A DNA stretch of 5,510 bases from Methanoregulaceae archaeon (GTDB lineage Archaea; Halobacteriota; Methanomicrobia; Methanomicrobiales; Methanospirillaceae). Positions 1 to 5,485 of this stretch are shown in pieces; within the stretch, counting starts at the first letter, position 1, and each line of letters opens with the position of its first letter. The stretch spans positions 1 through 5,510 of the forward strand of contig JALOPT010000115.1 of NCBI GenBank assembly GCA_025453715.1, written 5' to 3'. The notes beneath the pieces were generated by a model. The model saw only the letters and a program-made list of their open reading frames with translations, made no database searches and was not told the DNA's origin. The translations under genes were made by a program, and so were the position numbers.

Positions 1-24
1 GCAGTAGTAATTTATCTTTATGAC

Positions 25-60
25 ATTACATAAATACAGCGTAAGAATACACTGGTGCTG
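25..60 (+). promoter_or_regulatory. Possible archaeal promoter and ribosome-binding region for the phosphatase/NAD kinase operon
   Basis: An AT-rich TATA-like element (CATAAATAC, about 29-37) lies some 27 bases before the ATG at 63. Archaeal transcription usually starts about 25 bases downstream of the TATA centre, so the leader would be almost absent. A GGTG at 54-57 resembles the GGTGA-type Shine-Dalgarno sequence of methanogens at suitable spacing, which would suit a longer leader started from the T-rich stretch at 9-22. The two readings cannot be separated from sequence alone. Confidence 0.35.
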
Positions 61-62
61 AT

Positions 63-839
63 ATGGAATTCCTCAAATCCTGTGATCAGATGGCGGGAGC
101 GGTGGAGGACGCAATCCTTGATCTGGTAGGTACGCGAAACGGTGACAGGATGATCAGGATGGGCGCCGATGGTACACCGACCAAATTGATCGACCAGGTA
201 GCAGAGGACTGCATCGTATCCTATCTTGCAGAACAGCCGCTCTGTCGTATGCTGATCAGCGAGGAACTTGGAAAACGTGAGTTTGGTGGCGAACAGGGAA
301 CAATATTTCTCGACCCGGTTGACGGGACTTATAATGCGGTGAACGGCATCCCTTTCTACGCCCTTTCAATTGCGTATGCGGAAGGGGGGATTGTCAATAA
401 AGCGTACGTCCGCGACCTTGCGAATGGAGAAACATTTACTGCTATTCGTGGAAAAGGGGCGCATATGGCCGGTAATACCCTGCACGTTTCCAAAACTGCC
501 AACCTTGACGAAGCGGCAATGAGCATATATGGCCGGAAATTCGACCCGAAGCGCGTGATGCAACTTGGACAGAAGATCAGGCGGTGGCGGCTTCTTGGAG
601 CTTCTGCCCTCGAACTGAGCTATATCGGGGCTGGACGCATCGATGGTTTTATCGATCTCAGGGGGACGCTCCGGGTAACTGATGCGGCAGCCGGGATGCT
701 CATCTGCACTGAAGCTGGTGGAAAGGTATCCGATTTGAACGGAAATGCGATTAATTTTCCTGATGAGGTCACTATTGGCCGGTGCATGGTCGCTACGAAT
801 GCCGTCCTGCACCACAAGGTGATCGAGTACCTGAGGTAG
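63..839 (+). CDS. Inositol monophosphatase-family phosphatase (IMPase / archaeal FBPase / NADP phosphatase)
   Basis: This 258-residue protein is full length for the metal-dependent IMPase/FBPase superfamily. The family's metal ligands are visible: D44 in TKLIDQ, the S-E-E at 66-68, the hallmark DPVDGT at 84-89 (D84 and D87), and D207 in VTDAAAG, matching the family's C-terminal WDxAAG motif although W is replaced by V-T. The segment at 179-199 (GASALELSYIGAGRIDGF) is also typical. Archaeal members remove phosphate from myo-inositol-1-phosphate, fructose-1,6-bisphosphate or NADP(H). They are cytosolic, and no signal peptide is seen. The NAD kinase gene starts five bases after its stop, so the two are almost certainly co-transcribed. 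In Methanocaldococcus jannaschii the same two domains are fused in one NADP phosphatase/NAD kinase protein, which makes NADP a plausible substrate here (inference). Substrate choice cannot be read from the sequence. ATG 63 is chosen because it gives the usual family N-terminus. Confidence 0.93.
   Translation: MEFLKSCDQMAGAVEDAILDLVGTRNGDRMIRMGADGTPTKLIDQVAEDCIVSYLAEQPLCRMLISEELGKREFGGEQGTIFLDPVDGTYNAVNGIPFYALSIAYAEGGIVNKAYVRDLANGETFTAIRGKGAHMAGNTLHVSKTANLDEAAMSIYGRKFDPKRVMQLGQKIRRWRLLGASALELSYIGAGRIDGFIDLRGTLRVTDAAAGMLICTEAGGKVSDLNGNAINFPDEVTIGRCMVATNAVLHHKVIEYLR
833..837 (+). promoter_or_regulatory. Shine-Dalgarno site for NAD kinase
   Basis: GAGGT sits seven bases before ATG 845 and overlaps the end of the phosphatase gene (its stop codon is 837-839). 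It fixes the NAD kinase start at 845 rather than the upstream in-frame ATG at 782, which lies inside the phosphatase gene and would add 21 residues unlike the family. The arrangement suggests translation of the two genes is coupled. Confidence 0.7.
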
Positions 840-844
840 CGTGC

Positions 845-1657
845 ATGAAAATCATTCTCATATCCAGGATCGATGACAGGGACGCCCTGCTTTATACCGA
901 GCAGATGGGACGTCTGCTTGCAGGATGGGGGCACGATATCAGTTTTGACCAGACCACTGCCGATGCAATCGGGGTCAGCGGATGTTTGTTAGAGAAATCA
1001 GATGCAGCTCTTGCCGTGGTAATAGGTGGGGACGGGACGATCCTCCATTCTGTACAGCGGATGGAACTACAAAAACCGGTGCTTGGGATTAACTGGGGGG
1101 AGGTGGGTTTCCTTGCAGACATAGAACCCGTTGAAGCAGAAAAGTTCTTACGGGAACTGGAGTCTGGGTTTACTATCGAGCGGAGAATGAGGCTTATTTT
1201 GACGAGGGATGGAGAATTTCTCGGGAACGCCCTTAACGAAGCACTCATTATCACAAGCCGCCCTGCAAAAATGTTAAGGTTCGTGGTGATTGTTGATGGT
1301 GTACCAGCAGAAAAATTCCGGGCTGACGGTCTTCTCATCAGTACCCCTACAGGTTCGACAGCTTACGCCATGAGCGCAGGAGGTCCGATTGTTGACCCGC
1401 GAATTGAAGGGGTAGTACTGGTCCCGCTTGCACCGTATCTCCTCTCGTCCAGGCCACACGTTATCAGCACGGACCGGTCGCTTGAAATCCGGCTTGAAAG
1501 CGCCAAGCCGGCAAAACTCGTAATTGATGGGCAGAACACCTTTGAATTTGACACCGGAGGTACAATTGCCGTCCGTAAGGCCCCACAGCCTGCCTTATTT
1601 GTCGATGCAGGGAAGAATTTTTTTGAAAAAGTCGACCGGAAATTAAGGCGGCTATAG
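845..1657 (+). CDS. nadK: NAD kinase
   Basis: This 270-residue NAD kinase phosphorylates the 2'-hydroxyl of the adenosine ribose of NAD to make NADP, using ATP or, in some members, polyphosphate. The diagnostic motifs are present in order: GGDGT at 61-65, GINWGEVGFL at 81-90, the NE pair at 131-132 (NALNEAL), D161-G162, the signature TPTGSTAY at 167-174, and DGQ at 228-230. Length and motif spacing match complete family members, with no truncation. It is cytosolic and is the only route to NADP in most organisms, so it is probably essential. It follows the IMPase-family gene by five bases and has a good Shine-Dalgarno site in that gene's last codons. Together the pair mirrors the domain order (phosphatase, then kinase) of the M. 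jannaschii fusion MJ0917. Family assignment is secure; phosphoryl donor and NADH preference cannot be judged. Confidence 0.96.
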   Translation: MKIILISRIDDRDALLYTEQMGRLLAGWGHDISFDQTTADAIGVSGCLLEKSDAALAVVIGGDGTILHSVQRMELQKPVLGINWGEVGFLADIEPVEAEKFLRELESGFTIERRMRLILTRDGEFLGNALNEALIITSRPAKMLRFVVIVDGVPAEKFRADGLLISTPTGSTAYAMSAGGPIVDPRIEGVVLVPLAPYLLSSRPHVISTDRSLEIRLESAKPAKLVIDGQNTFEFDTGGTIAVRKAPQPALFVDAGKNFFEKVDRKLRRL

Positions 1658-1671
1658 AAAAATTCTGCCAG

Positions 1672-1678
1672 TTTTATT
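1672..1678 (+). terminator. Weak oligo-T termination candidate downstream of NAD kinase
   Basis: TTTTATT begins 15 bases after the NAD kinase stop. Archaeal RNA polymerase can terminate at short U-rich tracts without a hairpin. The run is short, so this is only a candidate. On the opposite strand, the A5 at 1693-1697 would give a T5 tract about 90 bases past the methyltransferase stop. Confidence 0.25.
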
Positions 1679-1746
1679 CATGGATTCTCGTGAAAAATAG
1701 TATTACTACGTTATAACGGGCATTTCCTGTAAGGTTTTATACCGGT

Positions 1747-1769
1747 ATCACTATCCGTAGGGAAGTGAT
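1747..1769. other. Compact hairpin in the convergent intergenic gap
   Basis: ATCACT (1747-1752) pairs with AGTGAT (1764-1769). After one unpaired A at 1753, TCC (1754-1756) pairs with GGA (1761-1763), closing a four-base GTAG loop. This gives nine base pairs with a single bulge. ACCGG at 1741-1745 could pair with CCGGT at 1779-1783 as an outer stem. It lies between two convergent genes, 89 bases past the NAD kinase stop and 20 bases past the methyltransferase stop. A role as a 3'-end or termination structure is inferred, but no T tract follows it on either strand. Confidence 0.4.
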
Positions 1770-1789
1770 CAGGGTACCCCGGTTAATGA

Positions 1790-2746
1790 CTATGACCGGA
1801 GGACCATTATTCGCCGTGTCAGACTTTTATGAACACGTTGTTCATGAAATTCGCAAAGGTGCATAATGGGGGATGTGATTGCCCTGATATCCCGGTGTGT
1901 AACAATAACTGCCCTTCTCCCCGGTTTCAGGACCCTCCTGATCTCTTCGATTGACCGGGCATACAAGGAATCGAGGCCTTCTGCCATGATAGACGATGAC
2001 TGGCCGTAGGGGAGGTCAGTCGCTACAGCGTCAACAGATCTGCTTTTTAACGGAAGGTTGCCGGCATCTGCAAGGAATAATCCTGCACCGGGAATATTCC
2101 TGCGTGTTCCCCGTACCATGAACCTATCCATATCACCTCCTGTGGCTGTAGCCCCCACCATCCCTGCCTCGATGAGAACTCCTCCCGTACCGCAGAACGG
2201 GTCAAGAAATCGTTCGCCCTGCGCAACCAGTGAAATATTGACGATAGCACGGGCCATCCTCGGCATCATTACACCTGGATGAAAAAAAGTCCGTTTTCCA
2301 GGATTCCTCGTATCAAATGAACCCCTGTCGATAGTACACAGCAACTTCCCTATGTAACAACGGTCTCCGGAGAATATTGCCCTGAATTCATGAGACGGGT
2401 TTTCAAGCGATACCGGGCCTGAAATTGCTGATCCCATCAGACGTTCAAGCGATGCAGTTGGTTCTTTGATTTCTGCCCCTTCGATCTTTTTTACCCTCGC
2501 CACAAAAGTTCCCGGTGCTGAAATTGACAGGTCCTTAAGGAGATGCCCAAAAGACGCAATACTAGCAGGGCATTCACCAAGGTACTCCATTACCGCGTGT
2601 GACATTGCCAGTCTTGTTACCAGGGACGTCTTTTGACATAATGCGACAGCTACCTGTGGACGTGAATCGGTTACCTCGCCCACGCACGATAATTCCGAAC
2701 ATGGAAGTGTCGGGTGTTCCCCGGATAGCAGGAAGAGGAGTTTCAT
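1790..2746 (-). CDS. trmG10: tRNA (guanine(10)-N2)-methyltransferase, Trm-G10/Trm11 family
   Basis: This 318-residue SAM-dependent enzyme is predicted to methylate the exocyclic amine of G10 in tRNA to m2G or m2,2G, a modification that stabilises tRNA folding. The N-terminal half (roughly 1-140) has the size and position of the family's N-terminal and THUMP RNA-binding domains. FFHPGVMMPRMAR at 154-166 is the family's conserved linker. The Rossmann domain shows SAM motif I (DPFCGTGG, 182-189), an acidic GGD at 203-205, and catalytic motif IV as DLPYG at 244-248, where related N2-guanine methylases usually have DPPY. The C-terminus (RVHKSLTRR, 304-312) also fits. Length is close to that of the Pyrococcus enzyme, so the gene is intact. 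No strong Shine-Dalgarno precedes ATG 2746. It is probably transcribed from its own promoter, whose TATA element overlaps the upstream lipoprotein stop codon. A related THUMP methyltransferase with another tRNA target cannot be excluded. Confidence 0.88.
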   Translation of the reverse strand: MKLLFLLSGEHPTLPCSELSCVGEVTDSRPQVAVALCQKTSLVTRLAMSHAVMEYLGECPASIASFGHLLKDLSISAPGTFVARVKKIEGAEIKEPTASLERLMGSAISGPVSLENPSHEFRAIFSGDRCYIGKLLCTIDRGSFDTRNPGKRTFFHPGVMMPRMARAIVNISLVAQGERFLDPFCGTGGVLIEAGMVGATATGGDMDRFMVRGTRRNIPGAGLFLADAGNLPLKSRSVDAVATDLPYGQSSSIMAEGLDSLYARSIEEIRRVLKPGRRAVIVTHRDIRAITSPIMHLCEFHEQRVHKSLTRRIMVLRS

Positions 2747-2794
2747 TGTTCTGATACGTTCGATCTACCGAAAGAAATTGGTTGGGGTATAGTG

Positions 2795-2805
2795 TATTTT
2801 TAAAA
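2795..2805 (-). promoter_or_regulatory. TATA-like element for the methyltransferase gene
   Basis: Read on the minus strand this is TTTTAAAAATA, about 54 bases before the methyltransferase ATG. Initiation some 25 bases downstream would leave a leader of about 28 bases. It overlaps the TAA stop of the upstream lipoprotein gene (2800-2802). The same run reads TATTTTTAAAA on the plus strand, so it may also act as U-rich or A-rich 3'-end sequence. Confidence 0.4.
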
Positions 2806-3471
2806 TATGACATCGAGTCCGATTTTCGCTGGTAATGTCTGGGATGTTGTGTAAGGCTGCCCGGTTCCGGGTATAATCATTAATGTGAATGTTCTTCCTG
2901 GTCCAAGATTTGGTGTCCGCACCGTAATAAAAAATGTCTCCCCTGATTCGAGAATATTATCCGTATTCGCCTGTTTTTTATCCACTATCTCCCAGTACGG
3001 GTTTATTGTTTCATTTCCCGTTGTTAACGTGATTAGTGCGTTGGACATATTCACTTTTTTTCCACCGGCGGCAAGGGAAATGTCGTAACTCAGGCTGGTT
3101 ATGTAATCCCCTCCACCGCGGTACCCCTTTATATTCCCTACGGAGAAAGCCGGTTGATTTTCCAATAGTGCAGGTGTTACCGTCCCCTGGTCCGGTACCC
3201 AGTTGACCGTCACGGTTGTCCCCGGGGTTACCTGTATATCCGTTTCATAGCGGGAATTTCTATCCGCATGAATTAGCACGTGGTGGACTCCTGGTGCCAT
3301 ATTGTTAAGGACCAGTGGTGTCCTGCCCTGTAAGGTCCCATCAATGTAGACGTCAGCGCCCTGGGGTATAGAACTGACCGATACTGTCCCGGTTGGTCCC
3401 TGCATACCTGTACAGCCGCAGGTCAATAGAAGTATGATAACTAAACAGATGATGCATGCACCCGACTTCAT
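2800..3471 (-). CDS. Secreted lipoprotein with PEGA domain and archaellin-like C-terminal domain
   Basis: The chosen ATG gives 223 residues. Residues 1-20 are a signal peptide: a short charged start, a hydrophobic core (CLVIILLL), and a lipobox-like LTCGC ending at Cys20, so the mature protein is probably lipid-anchored on the outer face of the membrane. Residues about 29-93 form a PEGA domain (GTVSVSSIPQGADVYIDG, then GRTPL and a PGVHHV turn), a small surface beta fold. Residues about 107-223 resemble the outer beta domain of archaellins: a GNIKGY start, a SLSYDISLAAGG strand, NILESGETF at 172-180, and a PGTGQPYTTSQTLPAKI end. It lacks the archaellin N-terminal polymerisation helix and class III signal, so it is not a filament subunit. 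Two N-glycosylation sequons are visible (NMS at 141, NET at 153). In-frame starts at ATG 3504, ATG 3498 and TTG 3606 add residues unlike a signal peptide. Function is unknown; a cell-envelope or filament-associated role is inference. Confidence 0.82.
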   Translation of the reverse strand: MKSGACIICLVIILLLTCGCTGMQGPTGTVSVSSIPQGADVYIDGTLQGRTPLVLNNMAPGVHHVLIHADRNSRYETDIQVTPGTTVTVNWVPDQGTVTPALLENQPAFSVGNIKGYRGGGDYITSLSYDISLAAGGKKVNMSNALITLTTGNETINPYWEIVDKKQANTDNILESGETFFITVRTPNLGPGRTFTLMIIPGTGQPYTTSQTLPAKIGLDVIF

Positions 3472-3869
3472 AGATGCACGTTTATCATCAGGCAACATGA
3501 ACATTTTGTATGTTGGATAATTACCACTGGATTTTTCAGGTTTTGCGTTGAATTTATCGATTAATTTTTTGTACCCTGAATGTCCGTATACTACCCGCCG
3601 GGACAAATTATTGAAAAATAATTCTGTTATGGCTGGCTGAGCACGGTCGCTGGAGACTTTTTAGTATCATATTATACACGCATTTTGAAGGCCTTCCCCT
3701 GCTTGTTCCCCTCCTCAATGCCACTGGATTGAATGTTGTTGAAAAGAGATATCCGGTTTCGATGCCATTGTTATATTAAAGTAGGTACTCTGTCCTGGTG
3801 ATTGACCAACAAGAACTGTTTATCAGCAGAATCAAATAAGGAAATAAAAGCGTCAATTAGGGAATTATA
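3472..3869. other. Intergenic spacer between divergent lipoprotein and receiver genes
   Basis: About 400 bases with no convincing gene. The minus-strand frame continues open to a TTG at 3606, but its extra 45 residues are rich in K, Y, P and N and resemble no domain. The spacer holds an AT-rich hairpin with a GAAA loop (AATTATT 3606-3612 with AATAATT 3617-3623), a T5 run at 3658-3662, a perfect palindrome GAAGGCCTTC at 3687-3696, and a 10-base direct repeat CCACTGGATT at 3524-3533 and 3721-3730. Minus-strand promoter candidates for the lipoprotein lie around 3545-3575, where short A/T runs occur. No tRNA-like or C/D-box pattern was recognised. Confidence 0.5.
3771..3780 (+). promoter_or_regulatory. 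Candidate TATA box for the receiver gene
   Basis: TTATATTAAA matches the archaeal TATA consensus well and lies about 90 bases before ATG 3870, implying a leader of roughly 65-70 bases. A second AT-rich element, AAATAAAAG at 3842-3850, would give a nearly leaderless transcript. A weak AGGGA at 3859-3863, six bases before the start, favours the longer leader. Confidence 0.35.
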
Positions 3870-4334
3870 ATGACTGAACGACCATTCCAGCCGGATAATA
3901 ACCAAACCAACATTGTTTCGGAGCAATACAGAGTCCACCCCTACGTTATCCTGCTGATGGACGATGAGGAGAGTATCATTGAGCCGTATGGAAAGCTGCT
4001 GGAAATGAAGGGGTATATCGTCTACACCGCGTATAACGGGGAGGAAGCATTGGCAGCCTGCCGCGAGGCAGTATCATCACAGCAAAGGATAGATGTGGCA
4101 GTCATTGACCTGACAATTCACGATGGTATGGGTGGACTTGAGACTGTAGCGGAGATTAAGTTAATTGACCCCGATATACGGGCGATTGCATCAACCGGAC
4201 ATTTGCGTGAATGCCTTACTGATGAATATAAAAAACACGGGTTTGTGGGAATACTTCCAAAACCATATGTTTTAAAAGAGTTAATTGAAGCAATAGAACG
4301 GGCAATCAGGATGGAAAAAAATAACCCTGAATAA
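3870..4334 (+). CDS. Stand-alone response regulator receiver domain protein
   Basis: This 154-residue protein is a single CheY-like receiver with no output domain. The acidic pair is D31-D32 (LLMDDEES), the phosphoacceptor is D80 (VAVIDLTIHDGMGG), the switch Ser/Thr is S108 in IASTGH, and the conserved lysine is K131 in LPKPY. All residues for phosphorylation are present, so it should be active. The DGMGG loop and ASTG segment resemble receivers attached to or paired with hybrid histidine kinases rather than those with DNA-binding domains. The first 24 residues are a polar, probably disordered extension. Archaea use many such lone receivers as phosphorelay intermediates or protein-interaction switches. 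No histidine kinase lies in the window, so its partner is unknown. It converges on dnaJ with an 11-base gap. ATG 3870 has only a weak Shine-Dalgarno, but no better start exists. Confidence 0.92.
   Translation: MTERPFQPDNNQTNIVSEQYRVHPYVILLMDDEESIIEPYGKLLEMKGYIVYTAYNGEEALAACREAVSSQQRIDVAVIDLTIHDGMGGLETVAEIKLIDPDIRAIASTGHLRECLTDEYKKHGFVGILPKPYVLKELIEAIERAIRMEKNNPE
4315..4321 (-). terminator. Oligo-T termination signal for dnaJ
   Basis: Seven A residues on the plus strand give a T7 run on the minus strand, 24 bases past the dnaJ stop. A U-tract of this length suits archaeal factor-independent or FttA-assisted termination. It lies inside the last codons of the receiver gene, so the dnaJ transcript probably overlaps that gene's 3' end as antisense. 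In the other direction the receiver transcript meets a T6 run at 4398-4403 inside dnaJ. Confidence 0.45.
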
Positions 4335-4345
4335 CACGGAGATTC

Positions 4346-5479
4346 TTACTTCTTACCACGTAATCCCGAAAAAATTCCTTTCTTTGAATTTCCCGTCTTT
4401 TTTCCTTCTGCCTCAAGAATCTTCTGGTAGAATTCTCGTTGTTCAGGCGGGACTGTTTTCGGAATAACAATTTTAAGTCGTACAAGAAGATCACCGGGCT
4501 TTCCCCTTCTTTTTACCCCCTCTCCTGGTATTTTCAGCGCGGTATTGTGCTGCACACCCGCAGGAATCGTAAGTTCAACGTGCTTGTTATCGATAGTCTC
4601 AATTGTTTCGGAAGAACCAAGCACCGCCTGGGCGGGACTTATCTCGAGGATTGTTTCGAGAGTATCACCAGAACGGGTGAAACGGTTATGCGTGCGGACA
4701 TGCACTTCAATGAAAAGGTCCCCGCTGGGCGCTCCTGTATCCCCCGCCTCACCGTACCCCTCCATACGGAGGCGCATGCCAGTATCGATGCCGGCTGGAA
4801 AATGGACGGATAGCGTCCTTTTAACCCTTGTGTGCCCACTCCCTTTGCAATCGGGGCATTTCTTTTCAGGCACCCTCCCGCGGCCCATACATTCGTTACA
4901 GGTGGTCATCCTGACAAACTGGCCGAACACGGTCTGGCTCATCTGCTGGAGCTGGCCTGACCCGTTACACCGCTTGCATGTGTGGAGTTTTTTCGTCTCG
5001 CTCCCTGAACCGTTGCATGCGGGGCAGGGTTCATTGTGCATCAGCTGAACTTCTTTATCGGTGCCGGCAACTGCCTCTTCAAGGGAGATCTGCATCCGCA
5101 TCAGGACATCGTTGCCTGCCTGCGGACCTCTCGGGCCTCTCGCACCACCAAATGACCCGCCGAAGAAATCGAAGATATCACCGAAACCCGAGAAGTCCGC
5201 TGAGAAACCACCGGCATGGGGGCCTCCGGCCCCCGAATACTGCCCTTTTGAGGCGTTGGTGAAATTGGTGTGACCAAGCTGGTCGTACTGGGACCGTTTC
5301 TGGGAGTCAGAGAGAACACTATAAGCCTCGTTTATCTCCTTGAACTTCTCCTCGGCGCCGGGTTCCTTGCATACGTCTGGATGGTATTTCCGGGCAAGGT
5401 TGCGATAGGCCTTTTTTATCTCCTTCTCATCGGCAGTCCTTGCTATCCCAAGGACATCATAGTAGTCGCCAGCACCCAT
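4346..5479 (-). CDS. dnaJ: Chaperone protein DnaJ (class A Hsp40)
   Basis: This 377-residue co-chaperone has the full class A layout. The J domain (about 5-70) carries HPD at 33-35, which triggers DnaK ATP hydrolysis. A Gly/Phe-rich linker (about 75-120) includes a DIF motif at 101-103. Four CxxCxGxG zinc repeats start at C152, C168, C194 and C208 and bind two zinc ions. Two C-terminal beta domains (about 220-340) bind substrate, and a dimerisation segment with a Lys/Gly-rich tail (GKKTGNSKKG, then SGLRGKK) ends the protein. Length is normal and no key residue is missing. It delivers unfolded proteins to DnaK in the cytosol. The start is supported by a GAGTGAG sequence five bases upstream, which overlaps the stop of the preceding gene, probably dnaK. 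Archaeal dnaK-dnaJ systems are patchily distributed and are generally regarded as acquired from bacteria (established knowledge); codon use here does not obviously stand out. Confidence 0.97.
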   Translation of the reverse strand: MGAGDYYDVLGIARTADEKEIKKAYRNLARKYHPDVCKEPGAEEKFKEINEAYSVLSDSQKRSQYDQLGHTNFTNASKGQYSGAGGPHAGGFSADFSGFGDIFDFFGGSFGGARGPRGPQAGNDVLMRMQISLEEAVAGTDKEVQLMHNEPCPACNGSGSETKKLHTCKRCNGSGQLQQMSQTVFGQFVRMTTCNECMGRGRVPEKKCPDCKGSGHTRVKRTLSVHFPAGIDTGMRLRMEGYGEAGDTGAPSGDLFIEVHVRTHNRFTRSGDTLETILEISPAQAVLGSSETIETIDNKHVELTIPAGVQHNTALKIPGEGVKRRGKPGDLLVRLKIVIPKTVPPEQREFYQKILEAEGKKTGNSKKGIFSGLRGKK

Positions 5480-5485
5480 CTGCGC

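Noticed and set aside
366..815. A 149-residue minus-strand open frame opposite the phosphatase gene
   Set aside because: It overlaps the strongly conserved IMPase core on the other strand and has no domain or start signal of its own.
782..844. Upstream in-frame ATG for NAD kinase at 782
   Set aside because: It lies within the phosphatase gene and adds 21 residues unlike NAD kinases, while ATG 845 has a well-placed GAGGT.
1618..1624. T7 run as the NAD kinase terminator
   Set aside because: It lies before the stop codon and encodes a Phe-Phe pair in the C-terminal region, so termination here would remove the end of the reading frame.
1786..1866. A short plus-strand frame (ATG ACT ATG ACC..., about 26 residues) behind a TTTTATA-like element
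   Set aside because: It is antisense to the conserved C-terminus of the methyltransferase and too short to support as a gene.
3472..3606. N-terminal extension of the lipoprotein to a TTG codon at 3606
   Set aside because: It would bury the signal peptide 45 residues inside the protein. The ATG at 3471 places the hydrophobic segment and lipobox at the N-terminus.
3629..3662. GC-rich stretch followed by T5 as a small RNA or terminator
   Set aside because: No stable stem could be drawn with confidence, and no C/D-box or tRNA features are present.
4545..5048. A 167-residue plus-strand open frame opposite dnaJ
   Set aside because: It is antisense to the conserved DnaJ zinc-finger and C-terminal region, has Ser/Pro/Leu-rich composition typical of a shadow frame, and shows no recognisable domain.
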